DNA of 8,321 nt from Alphaproteobacteria bacterium (GTDB taxonomy: Bacteria > Pseudomonadota > Alphaproteobacteria > WRDZ01): contig WRDZ01000027.1 in assembly GCA_009779595.1 (NCBI GenBank), positions 1 through 8,321 on the forward strand, written 5' to 3'. Position numbers and translations under genes: made by a program. Below are positions 1 through 6,459 of this stretch, piece by piece. The notes below the pieces were generated by a model. The model did not search any database, was not told the origin of the DNA, and saw only the letters and a list, made by a program, of their open reading frames with translations. The stretch's first letter is position 1. Each line of letters begins with the position of its first letter.

Positions 1-801
1 CAAGAGCTGACCTCCGCGCAAAACCGCTTCAGGGTCGGGCAGATTACAAGGACCGACGTGTCGCAGGCGCAGGCGGGACTGGCCGGGGCAAAGGCCGGCC
101 GCATAGGCGCCGAGGGCACGCTGAAATCCAGCGAGGCCACGTTCATGCGCGTCATAGGCAGGGCTCCGCAAAACTTGTCGCCCGCCCCGTCGTTTGAAAA
201 CAGGCTGCCCAAAACACTGGCCGAAGCAATAGACATCGCGCAGAGGAACTCGCCGGACCTGCTGGCGGCCATGTCAATGGAAAAAAGCGCGCAGGCCGGG
301 TCAAGCGCGTCCAAGGGGGCGCTGGCTCCGACAGTCGACTTGTTCGCCACAGCGGGCAGGCAGCATAACCAGCCGACCGACGACTACAGGGTCGATTCAG
401 TGGCCGCCGGAGTAAGGGCAGAGTGGGCATTGTTCGACAGGGGCGTGACCTGGTCAAGGGTCCGCCAGAACAAGTACACAGCAAACCAAAAACGGATGGA
501 GCTTGCCGACGCGCGCCGCGTATCGCGTGAAAACACCACCAAAGCGTGGGAATCCTTGACAGCGGTGAACGCGCAGCTAACGTCCATAAAGGCCCAGATA
601 GAAGCCAACCGGCTGGCTGCCGAGGGCGTCAAGCGCGAAGCCAGGGCCGGTTCGCGCACGGTGCTGGACGTGCTCAATGCCGAGCAGGCTTTGCTTAACT
701 CGCGCGTGGCCCTTGCCCAGACCGAGCGCGACCGCATGGTTGCCGCCATGCAGCTTTTGGCCGCTATCGGCCGTCTTAACCTTAAAGACATGGGCATATA
801 A
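1..801 (+). CDS. TolC-family outer membrane efflux protein, 3' part
   Basis: This is the C-terminal part (266 residues visible) of an outer-membrane channel protein of the TolC/OEP family. Such proteins form a trimeric barrel plus periplasmic alpha-helical tunnel and act as the exit duct for type I secretion or tripartite drug efflux. The reading frame is open from the first base, so the gene starts upstream of the window. An internal GTG at 58 is not a real start, because the typical helix sequence continues upstream of it (LTSAQNRFRVGQITRTDV). Both halves of the family's internal duplication show the same motif: G-x-x-[TS]-x-x-D-V followed by an A/Q/E-rich helix, at visible residues 13-32 (GQITRTDVSQAQ) and 217-235 (GSRTVLDVLNAEQALL). 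A second repeat begins near residue 73 (LAEAIDIAQRNSPDLLAA). The protein ends soon after the last helix, without a long C-terminal tail. No pump or adaptor gene follows, so its partner is unknown. Family assignment is secure; tolC itself is not proven. Confidence 0.9.
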   Translation, partial: QELTSAQNRFRVGQITRTDVSQAQAGLAGAKAGRIGAEGTLKSSEATFMRVIGRAPQNLSPAPSFENRLPKTLAEAIDIAQRNSPDLLAAMSMEKSAQAGSSASKGALAPTVDLFATAGRQHNQPTDDYRVDSVAAGVRAEWALFDRGVTWSRVRQNKYTANQKRMELADARRVSRENTTKAWESLTAVNAQLTSIKAQIEANRLAAEGVKREARAGSRTVLDVLNAEQALLNSRVALAQTERDRMVAAMQLLAAIGRLNLKDMGI

Positions 802-888
802 CGGCCTTAAGACTCCTTCAAATAAAACCATGCTCCGGCACCTTTGGCCGGTCACCGCCTTTATTATGATTCAGCAGCACTTTAATCC

Positions 889-917
889 TTGCATTCACAA
901 TGTATCTGTGATATGAT
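889..917 (+). promoter_or_regulatory. Sigma70-type promoter of the 569-residue gene
   Basis: TTGCAT (889-894) and TATGAT (912-917) are separated by 17 bases, close to the housekeeping consensus. Transcription would start near 924, giving a leader of about 34 bases with a strong AGGAGG ribosome-binding site at 947-952, five bases before the ATG at 958. This suggests that the downstream gene is transcribed independently of the TolC-family gene. The prediction rests on sequence match only. Confidence 0.6.
895..911. promoter_or_regulatory. Candidate operator palindrome in promoter spacer
   Basis: The 17-base spacer between the -35 and -10 boxes begins with TCACA and ends with TGTGA, a perfect 5-base inverted repeat with a 7-base centre. 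A dimeric regulator bound here would cover the promoter and most simply repress it. The half-sites are in the opposite order to a CRP site (TGTGA-N6-TCACA). The regulator is unknown, and short arms such as these can arise by chance. Confidence 0.35.
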
Positions 918-957
918 GATGCGATTTTATGGTGTTTTATATTAAGAGGAGGACAGA

Positions 958-2667
958 ATGTCGGACTTATCATCAATCGTTCAGTACCGCACAAGCTTTG
1001 ATATTCACAGCCTCAGAGGACAGGAAAGCCTGTTCCACGACGCTTTCGGCATTGTCAAGAACTGGGTCAACCGCAAAGAACCGGCAACCAAAACATGGCC
1101 GTGGGCAACCATCGGCGAAAGCGGCATGCCGACCCTGCAGCGAATCTCGGATTCTTTTGCGCTGTTCTCTTTATCCCATCGCGCCAAAGACAACGACCCT
1201 CCGTTCATGAAAACATGGGGCATGGCGCTGCGGGAACGCGACAGAAGCCATCCCACTTTGCGCAACTGGATAACGGAAATCGGCTTCAAGCAGGAAAGGC
1301 CGTTCCACGCCCAAGTATCTTTTTTGACCTATTATGTCAACCGGCCGGACTATATCGGCTCCCGCCTTGCCGAACCGCCCAAGTCTGTCCCGGGCATAGT
1401 CAAAAGCTTTCTGGGCAACGGTGTTAATTTCGCCTGCCAGGCGGGCACGCAGGATTTGCCGCTTGCCCCGATACGGCTTGACATCGACGGGATAGCGTCG
1501 TTCGTCAGCCGCATGCACGACAAAGAACGCGGCTGTCCGCTTATCCTGGTCGGCTGCTATAAGAACGATGAGGACGGCCTTACCACTCTGGTCGACCCCG
1601 CGGAGCTCGCCAGAAATACGTGCGGCAATGCGGTCGTGTATCATATGGACAGCATGGACGTCGAATCTCAGCTCAGAGACAGGCTGCCTTTCAAATACCG
1701 GTGCATCAACGATAGCATCAGGGTATATATGCCCCGCCTTGACACAGAGCGGACCAAAGACCATTACCGGCATCGCTTTTTGACGCGGAAGGATTTTGAG
1801 GGCTGTGACTCTCCTTCTAAAGAAGTTATAAATATGTTGCGCCCCGCCATTTCCGAGAATATCCCGCAATACAATAACTTGATTCGCATGGCGGACACCG
1901 AGCAACGGCACAAACAAGCCAAATTCGCCGAGGGAATAAAAGCCGAAAGCAATGAAGCTGTCGACTCTTTTATAAACGAATTTATCAGCAATCAAGAGGA
2001 AGAGAACAAAAGGCTGGTGGAAGAAAAGGACTACTACCTGGACGAAGCTGCAAAAAACGAGGAGGAAATCGGTAAGCTCAAGGGCAAGCTGCAACAAGTC
2101 CACGCGGAAAAGAAAAAGCTTGAACAGCAGCCTGACGCCAATCATAAACAGCTCACGCCCAAACTGCTCGAGATGCTGAAAAAGTCTCAAACAACTGCAA
2201 ATGGTGTTGTAAATGTTATGCTTGAAATGTACCCCGACAAGCTTGCGTTCACGGAACGTGGCATGGATTCCCTGGAACATCATTGCCAAACCAACCCGGA
2301 GCTGCTGTGGGATTGCCTGCACGCAATGGCGAACGAGCTGCACGATTTATATAGCTCTCCTGATAGCAAGGATATTGAAGCTCAGTTTAATAGCCAAGCC
2401 GGCGGGCTCAGACTGGCGTTAAGCGAAGGCAAGCAGACGCATAAGGACAAAAAGTTGATGGCCCTGCGCAATGACGTATTCAAGGATGGGGAAAATGAAA
2501 AGCCGATTTTCATCGAGCCCCACGTTAAATACGGCAACAAAGACGGCTGGGACAGCGTGCGGGTGTATTATGACTGGGTGAAATGCGATTCCGGGTGCTA
2601 TAAACTGGTTATCGGCCACTGCGGCGACCATCTGCCCAACTATACATCCAAGACGCGAAAATTCTAG
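958..2667 (+). CDS. Uncharacterised 569-residue coiled-coil protein
   Basis: The function is not recognised. The ATG start has a textbook AGGAGG five bases upstream. The protein looks cytoplasmic, with no signal peptide or membrane segment. Three parts can be seen. The N-terminal part (about 1-260) includes RNWITEIG (from residue 102), a hydrophobic strand LILVGCY (195-201), LVDPAELA (211-218) and IRVYMP (254-259). The spacing resembles large uncharacterised bacterial proteins that have a V-D-P-x-x-L-A stretch followed by R-[IV]-Y-x-P; this is recall and no family name is offered. A charged Glu/Lys-rich coiled coil spans about 345-391. The C-terminal part (about 499-569) ends in RVYYDW and LVIGHCGDHLP, two strands followed by a G-H-x-G-x-H-L-P motif; the strand pattern is loosely like RelE/HigB toxins. 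The gene stands alone between a TolC-family gene and thpR, with its own promoter and a hairpin behind it. An accessory, regulatory or defence role is possible but is inference only. Confidence 0.85.
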   Translation: MSDLSSIVQYRTSFDIHSLRGQESLFHDAFGIVKNWVNRKEPATKTWPWATIGESGMPTLQRISDSFALFSLSHRAKDNDPPFMKTWGMALRERDRSHPTLRNWITEIGFKQERPFHAQVSFLTYYVNRPDYIGSRLAEPPKSVPGIVKSFLGNGVNFACQAGTQDLPLAPIRLDIDGIASFVSRMHDKERGCPLILVGCYKNDEDGLTTLVDPAELARNTCGNAVVYHMDSMDVESQLRDRLPFKYRCINDSIRVYMPRLDTERTKDHYRHRFLTRKDFEGCDSPSKEVINMLRPAISENIPQYNNLIRMADTEQRHKQAKFAEGIKAESNEAVDSFINEFISNQEEENKRLVEEKDYYLDEAAKNEEEIGKLKGKLQQVHAEKKKLEQQPDANHKQLTPKLLEMLKKSQTTANGVVNVMLEMYPDKLAFTERGMDSLEHHCQTNPELLWDCLHAMANELHDLYSSPDSKDIEAQFNSQAGGLRLALSEGKQTHKDKKLMALRNDVFKDGENEKPIFIEPHVKYGNKDGWDSVRVYYDWVKCDSGCYKLVIGHCGDHLPNYTSKTRKF

Positions 2668-2686
2668 GATTGGGAATCACCGTTGA

Positions 2687-2722
2687 ATTTTAGGCTGGCC
2701 AGCGTTTCGGCCGGCCTAAAAT
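2687..2722. terminator. Long hairpin after the 569-residue gene
   Basis: Arms at 2687-2700 and 2709-2722 pair over 14 bases with a single G-U wobble, around an 8-base loop (AGCGTTTC). The stem has a GC-rich top (GGCTGGCC/GGCCGGCC) and an A/T-rich foot (AATTTTA/TAAAATT-like). It starts 20 bases after the stop codon. No U-run follows on either strand beyond the foot of the stem, so it is not a classic intrinsic terminator. It could work as one through its A/U foot, or protect the 3' end of the transcript. Confidence 0.5.
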
Positions 2723-2727
2723 AACTG

Positions 2728-2757
2728 TTGCCTCGAATCGCTGGGGCGTGCTAACCT
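2728..2757 (+). promoter_or_regulatory. Weak candidate promoter for thpR
   Basis: TTGCCT (2728-2733) and TAACCT (2752-2757) are 18 bases apart. The -10 matches the consensus at only three positions. It is the best pair in the short gap before thpR, and the hairpin just upstream suggests that thpR needs its own start of transcription. This is a low-confidence suggestion. Confidence 0.2.
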
Positions 2758-2781
2758 TGTCGCATAGAACAGGAGCCGCCC

Positions 2782-3330
2782 ATGATTCGCTTATTCGCAG
2801 GCATTGAATTGCCCGAGGAAATAAAGACGCAGCTTGCCAGCCTTCGCGGCGGCCTGCCCATGACCCGCTGGATTGAAAAGCCGAACCTTCACATCGGCCT
2901 GCGCTTTATCGGCGACATTGAAGAGCATCAGGCCCAGGATGTGCACTATAACCTTGAAAAAATCCAGTTCGAGCCGTTCCAGCTGCAGCTGCAGACAATC
3001 GGATTCTTCAACCCGGCCGGAGTCGCAAGGTCAATATGGGTGGGCGTGGACGACTATCACACGCTTGACAAACTGCACCGCAAAATAGACTCCGCTTGCA
3101 AGGCCGCGGGCCTTCCGGCTCAGCAAAGGAATTTCCACGCGCATGTGACCATAGCCAAAACAAACGGCTGTCCCATGCCCAATATCGCTGATTACCAGGC
3201 AATGCACAACCTGTTTAAAACCCCGCCGTTTGAAGTGGGCGAATTCTGCCTGTTTTCAAGCCATCCCGCCGGCTTCAGCGAACATTCCGCGTTCCTGAAA
3301 GAAAGAATCTATCCTTTGCGCAACGCCTGA
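2782..3330 (+). CDS. thpR: RNA 2',3'-cyclic phosphodiesterase (2'-5' RNA ligase family)
   Basis: This is a member of the 2H phosphoesterase superfamily. Its ThpR/LigT enzymes hydrolyse RNA 2',3'-cyclic phosphates to 2'-phosphates and were first known as 2'-5' RNA ligases. The 182-residue length is normal. The N-terminus (MIRLFAGIELPEEI) is typical, and the ATG has AGGAG at 2771-2775, six bases upstream. The second catalytic motif is intact: H121-V-T123-I in NFHAHVTIAK. The first motif, normally H-x-T-L-R-F, reads H37-I-G39-L-R-F, so the catalytic-motif threonine is a glycine (codon GGC). The strand after it (SIWVGVDD, 84-91) also fits the family, which often has LWAGV there. The protein should be cytoplasmic and act in RNA repair or turnover. 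The family call is firm. Whether the HxG change weakens activity is unknown; His37 and His121, the two acid/base residues, are both present. Confidence 0.93.
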   Translation: MIRLFAGIELPEEIKTQLASLRGGLPMTRWIEKPNLHIGLRFIGDIEEHQAQDVHYNLEKIQFEPFQLQLQTIGFFNPAGVARSIWVGVDDYHTLDKLHRKIDSACKAAGLPAQQRNFHAHVTIAKTNGCPMPNIADYQAMHNLFKTPPFEVGEFCLFSSHPAGFSEHSAFLKERIYPLRNA

Positions 3331-3377
3331 ACGATTTTTCGCGCGCCATCTTTATTCTCTAAACTATTTGTTAATCA

Positions 3378-3406
3378 TTGACAGGTAATGTATATATAAT
3401 TTTGAT
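3378..3406 (+). promoter_or_regulatory. Promoter of the pilin-like gene
   Basis: A perfect TTGACA (3378-3383) stands 17 bases before TTTGAT (3401-3406), in a strongly A/T-rich stretch. The open frame of the downstream gene extends back to a TTG that is part of this -35 box, so that codon cannot be the start if the promoter is real. The start is therefore the ATG at 3429, which has GAGGA at 3419-3423, five bases upstream. A TATAAT at 3395-3400 is also present, but it is too close to the -35 box to pair with it. Confidence 0.5.
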
Positions 3407-3428
3407 ATATATTACAACGAGGATTACC

Positions 3429-5789
3429 ATGTCTAAAAATCGATTCGAACGTTCCCTGCAATCTGGTCGTTTGCTTATAGAAGTGTTGGTCGTTATCGCC
3501 ATTATGATGATGTTCTTGGCTGTTATGTACACCAAGCAGGTCGAGCGCCGTAATGAAGTGCAAGACGTATCCATAGCCGAACAAATGCGCGGACTTCTAG
3601 GTTCGGTAAAATCGTTTGTCGAGGTCAACCGTGCCGATATAGAAAATGCTCCCACTGGCACCCTGGGCCCTGCTACCGACACAAACCCAGATACCGGCAT
3701 AGAGTGGGATTTAACATGGTGCACCGGGGCCATCGATGTTGACCTTGCTACCGGTGTAGGCGGCTGCATGTTCACTTTAAACGACCCGAACGTCATAGAC
3801 CGCATACGCCCTTATCTGCCGGAGGGCAGCGTAAACGCTGCCGGTAACCTTGACGACAACCAGCTTTACAGGGATTTCGCTATATCCATAAGGCGCAACG
3901 ACACTATAGCCGGCTCGGAACACATCAGGCCATTGCAAATAGTCATGGTTTCCGGAAGGCGAGTAGGCGGACGCGAATTGGACAACAGACGCGCCACCAG
4001 ATTGTCCGCCATGATTGGCGGAGCTGGCGGGTTTATCCGCAACGACGACCCGGGGACAGGAACGGCTATGGGCAGCCAGGGGGTATGGCGGTTGGACGCG
4101 GCCGATTATTTCCATGGGGATACGGGCGCTCCCATCCCAAATTTAATTAATCCTGTGCGCATAGTGATGTCTTCCGACTTCGAATCGCACCACGTCATGC
4201 TTGGAACTTTAAACCCGTACTTTGACTTTTTTGCTACCAGGCCTGGACACTTGCGCGACAGTGTCGGCATGGTTGGCGACATGATCTTTCTTGACCAAGA
4301 CGCGAGGATACAGTTCGGCGACTTTCATCGAGAAGATGGTCGTATAAGCGCAGACGAAGGCACTTTGATAAGGATTGCTAATATCGACACAGATGTCATG
4401 ACGCTTGACCAGATAAGAAACTATTTTGGATCGCCAGACGGCAACTTAGGAGCCACACTCCCCTATACCATCAATATGGACACTGGGCGCATATTCATAA
4501 ACACAATACGCACCGTACGCGATGCCCCACTCCCCGACAGAAACCCTATCACAGGAAGGCGCCCCGACGATCCCCACGGGGGAATCAGAGTAGGGTTTGC
4601 TGTAGATTCTCCAGCCCCAGCAGGCTCCCCAGCCCCAGCTGCCCCAGGCGTTCCTGCTGCCCAAGGTCACCTTACAGCCGATGGCAGCGTAGCCGGCGGA
4701 GAGATTCTAATCAGGAACCCGAATACCGGCACCACGTGGCGCATCATTACAAGCCGAGCCGAGGGTGATCCGCAACAAAGAGCTAACATAGTAAATATAC
4801 AACATGTTACGGCTTCAGGCCAGATACAAGCCCGCACCCTTGAGATAGGCTCCGATACTACAGGCCTTAACACTGCTGGAGTAGACGCTTTTACAGGCAT
4901 GCTTAGATTTGGAGGACTGGCGGATGCTAATCGTAGGGGTCAAGCGCGTATTGGACGACTCCGCGATGATGGAACTACCGGGACAGGTCCCCAGCATATA
5001 CCAGGAACCATAACAACCCAGGGACACATTACTACTCCACAGACCGTCCGAGGACGGATTAGGTCAACCAGGGTGGCTAGACCCGGCGATGCGTGTGTGG
5101 CCGGCGAAGTTGCCCACTATCGCGGAAGCGGCACCACCAGCCCCGCAACTCTTACTTGCTTTAATGCAAGGTTCACCAGGACACACCCTGCTTACTCATG
5201 CCCGCAAGACGGTTCCAGGCTTGTGCAGCGCCCACGGCTCTGCATTGGTAATCCTGGTCATGACAGTTGTCGTAGGCATGATCCTGATGTTCTTGCTAGA
5301 AGAGGGGACCCTATACTTTGCGAAAGGCTACGATACACCTCTCCAGCTGATATTGAAAACCGCTTTTGGTTGTGCAGCAGTAACCATGGACATAATAACT
5401 TTAGATCATGTCAACGGAGATCAGTGTTTTCTTTTCCTTCTGGCAGCATAACAACTTGCCGGCGGTGTGCGGCAACAAGATACCACCCTGTTTGGTATCC
5501 TAATAATCGATGCTCTTTCCGCTGCCCGGCGGGGGGAGGATGGCAAAGAAACACTGTTGTATGTGGTATGCCTAATGCTACTGTTTTACGAGGTGGCGTA
5601 CGCTTCCCCCAAGACAGGCAGTGCGCATGGCACCTAGATTCAATTCCACAATGCAGAAGTGGGGACAACGGGTGTTGTGCTCACGGCGGCTGCGGCAACT
5701 TCATATGCGTCGATCAGTATGGAGATCCAATAGACACAGACAGATTCTGCTTTCGGTACGAATTCAGCTATCCTACAACTATATACTAA
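3429..5789 (+). CDS. Large type IV pilin-like protein with PilV-like tip and Cys-rich end
   Basis: A 786-residue protein with a class III (prepilin) signal: a short basic leader, then G13 | R14-L-L-I-E18, with glutamate at mature position +5. A 16- to 20-residue hydrophobic helix follows (LLIEVLVVIAIMMMFLAVMY region, 15-34). Prepilin peptidase would cut after G13. Known pseudopilins and minor pilins are usually 150-450 residues, so this is very long. After the N-terminal module (to about 390) comes a Pro/Ala linker (394-410). A stalk-like region has recurring phrases (GHLTADGSV, QHVTASGQI, ITTQGHITTPQ). A module C556-x20-C577 (GDAC..G.......LTC) resembles the tip motif of shufflon PilV adhesins. 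A cysteine-rich tail follows, with 20 cysteines from 556 to the end, suggesting disulfides outside the cytoplasm. It has its own promoter and terminator and no pilus neighbours. A surface adhesin or minor pilin is the likely role. The pilin signal is seen directly; the PilV link is recall. Confidence 0.85.
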   Translation: MSKNRFERSLQSGRLLIEVLVVIAIMMMFLAVMYTKQVERRNEVQDVSIAEQMRGLLGSVKSFVEVNRADIENAPTGTLGPATDTNPDTGIEWDLTWCTGAIDVDLATGVGGCMFTLNDPNVIDRIRPYLPEGSVNAAGNLDDNQLYRDFAISIRRNDTIAGSEHIRPLQIVMVSGRRVGGRELDNRRATRLSAMIGGAGGFIRNDDPGTGTAMGSQGVWRLDAADYFHGDTGAPIPNLINPVRIVMSSDFESHHVMLGTLNPYFDFFATRPGHLRDSVGMVGDMIFLDQDARIQFGDFHREDGRISADEGTLIRIANIDTDVMTLDQIRNYFGSPDGNLGATLPYTINMDTGRIFINTIRTVRDAPLPDRNPITGRRPDDPHGGIRVGFAVDSPAPAGSPAPAAPGVPAAQGHLTADGSVAGGEILIRNPNTGTTWRIITSRAEGDPQQRANIVNIQHVTASGQIQARTLEIGSDTTGLNTAGVDAFTGMLRFGGLADANRRGQARIGRLRDDGTTGTGPQHIPGTITTQGHITTPQTVRGRIRSTRVARPGDACVAGEVAHYRGSGTTSPATLTCFNARFTRTHPAYSCPQDGSRLVQRPRLCIGNPGHDSCRRHDPDVLARRGDPILCERLRYTSPADIENRFWLCSSNHGHNNFRSCQRRSVFSFPSGSITTCRRCAATRYHPVWYPNNRCSFRCPAGGGWQRNTVVCGMPNATVLRGGVRFPQDRQCAWHLDSIPQCRSGDNGCCAHGGCGNFICVDQYGDPIDTDRFCFRYEFSYPTTIY
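4608..4643 (+). repeat. 18-base tandem repeat coding a Pro/Ala linker
   Basis: Two copies of an 18-base unit lie in frame within the pilin-like gene and encode SPAPAG then SPAPAA. They differ at a few positions, mostly in the third base. The unit length is a multiple of three, so a change in copy number would only change linker length. The linker separates the N-terminal pilin module from the repetitive stalk and tip. Confidence 0.6.
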
Positions 5790-5809
5790 CAATAACCGAC
5801 AAACATCGG

Positions 5810-5847
5810 CCGCCTATGGTACATACAAACCATAGGCGGTCTGTCTT
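5810..5847 (+). terminator. Intrinsic terminator of the pilin-like gene
   Basis: CCGCCTATGGT (5810-5820) and ACCATAGGCGG (5829-5839) are perfect inverted repeats with an 8-base loop (ACATACAA). They are extended by a G-U and a G-C pair and followed by a T-rich tail (TCTGTCTT). It begins 20 bases after the stop codon. It sits between two converging genes. On the minus strand it lies past the end of the 79-residue gene, so it may serve both directions, though the tail there is poor in U. Confidence 0.75.
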
Positions 5848-5910
5848 ATGAACCCTGAGTCCTTGCATCTGGTTTAAGAAAAAGATTGCGGCTTGGCTAT
5901 GCTTGCGCTG

Positions 5911-6150
5911 TCACGCGCGCGGGCGCTTTTGCACGCCGGTATACGGCTTCCACTGTTTCGGGTCTTCCAAAACCGCGGTAGCGACAGTTATCGTCCGCTC
6001 GTTCCCGCCGCGCTCGACCAAACGGGCGTGCATAGGCAGGTCCACATATTCCAGGATATGCTCGACCTCCCAGTACGAATCAACGCCGCGTCCTGTCTTT
6101 ATATACGTCTGGCCGACCTTCACCGAAGTTTTCGCAGCTTTGTTTGCCAT
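5911..6150 (-). CDS. Small hypothetical protein, 79 residues
   Basis: The function is not recognised. The frame stays open upstream to 6423, but the ATG at 6150 is chosen because AGGAG lies five bases before it (plus-strand CTCCT at 6156-6160) and because the longer form would run through the divergent promoters and into rpmG. The protein (MANKAAKTSVKVGQTYIKTG...) is soluble and has no signal. It has a central block with WEVEHI (27-32), HARLVERGG and TITVATAVLEDPKQW. This looks like small alphaproteobacterial proteins with a W-x-V-x-x-I start, a HARL motif and a terminal D-P-x-x-[WF]; that resemblance is from memory. It is transcribed away from rpmG and converges on the pilin-like gene. Confidence 0.75.
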   Translation of the reverse strand: MANKAAKTSVKVGQTYIKTGRGVDSYWEVEHILEYVDLPMHARLVERGGNERTITVATAVLEDPKQWKPYTGVQKRPRA

Positions 6151-6182
6151 AAAATCTCCTATCAATCTGATTTCATACATCA

Positions 6183-6211
6183 ACAATAAGCAAATAAAAC
6201 CAGCTTTGCAA
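6183..6211 (-). promoter_or_regulatory. Candidate promoter of the 79-residue gene
   Basis: On the minus strand, TTGCAA (plus-strand 6206-6211) lies 17 bases from TATTGT (plus-strand 6183-6188), each matching the consensus at four of six positions. It would start transcription about 25 bases before the ATG at 6150. It is placed nearly back to back with the rpmG promoter. Confidence 0.35.
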
Positions 6212-6219
6212 CATTTTTC

Positions 6220-6248
6220 TTGACAAACCGGCATTTTTTTAATAGGAT
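6220..6248 (+). promoter_or_regulatory. Promoter of rpmG
   Basis: A perfect TTGACA (6220-6225) stands 17 bases before TAGGAT (6243-6248), with a run of seven T in the spacer. The expected start is near 6255, leaving a leader of about 31 bases with AAGGA at 6272-6276. A strong -35 box suits a ribosomal protein gene. Confidence 0.6.
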
Positions 6249-6285
6249 TACAGTTATTGCATAAATTATCCAAGGATGAAGTACC

Positions 6286-6459
6286 ATGGCCAAACCGACA
6301 ACCGTTCAGATAAAGCTTGAAAGCACCGCGGGCACGGGCACGTTCTATGTCACGAAGAAGAACCCGCGCACCATGACGGAAAAACTGACGTTGAAAAAGT
6401 ACGACAGGAAAATCCGCAAGCATGTGGAATTCAAAGAAGGCAAATCTATCAAGAAATAG
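6286..6459 (+). CDS. rpmG: 50S ribosomal protein L33
   Basis: A 57-residue protein of the large ribosomal subunit, located near the E site. The sequence begins MAKPTTVQIKLESTAGTG, continues FYVTKKNPRTMTEKLTLKKYD and ends KHVEFKEGKSIKK. These are the family's typical blocks at the usual length (about 55 residues). There are no cysteines, so it is the zinc-free form common in Proteobacteria. The ATG at 6286 has AAGGA nine bases upstream. Its last 11 bases overlap the 3' end of lpxC on the other strand, and no hairpin terminator is visible between the two. Identification is firm. Confidence 0.96.
   Translation: MAKPTTVQIKLESTAGTGTFYVTKKNPRTMTEKLTLKKYDRKIRKHVEFKEGKSIKK

Noticed and set aside
835..851. 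Terminator after the TolC-family gene (CCGGC, 7-base loop, GCCGG)
   Set aside because: The stem has only five pairs and no T-run directly follows, so it is too weak to call.
895..911. CRP binding site
   Set aside because: A CRP site is TGTGA-N6-TCACA. Here the half-sites are in the reverse order with a 7-base centre, so it is listed only as an unassigned palindrome.
1171..2343. Long minus-strand open frame (390 codons) opposite the 569-residue gene
   Set aside because: The translation is composed mainly of Phe, Val, Leu and Arg stretches typical of a shadow, with no recognisable motif. The plus-strand gene has a promoter, a strong ribosome site and a coherent domain layout.
3378..3428. Upstream TTG start that would add 17 residues to the pilin-like protein
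   Set aside because: The TTG is part of a perfect -35 box, lacks a ribosome site, and would lengthen a leader that is already a standard prepilin leader from the ATG at 3429.
5089..5451. Plus-strand frame with a hydrophobic stretch (VILVMTVVVGMILMFLL), possibly a frameshifted continuation of the pilin-like gene or a small membrane protein
   Set aside because: The main frame continues without a stop for 230 more codons with an ordered cysteine pattern and ends 20 bases before a strong terminator. The alternative frame has no ribosome site.
5100..5910. Shufflon recombination sites near the PilV-like tip
   Set aside because: I saw no repeated inverted sites of the sfx kind, no alternative 3' cassettes and no recombinase gene. 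The only inverted repeat is the terminator at 5810-5839.
5911..6423. Longer 170-residue version of the 79-residue minus-strand gene
   Set aside because: The extra part runs antisense through rpmG and both divergent promoters. The internal ATG at 6150 has a clear ribosome site.
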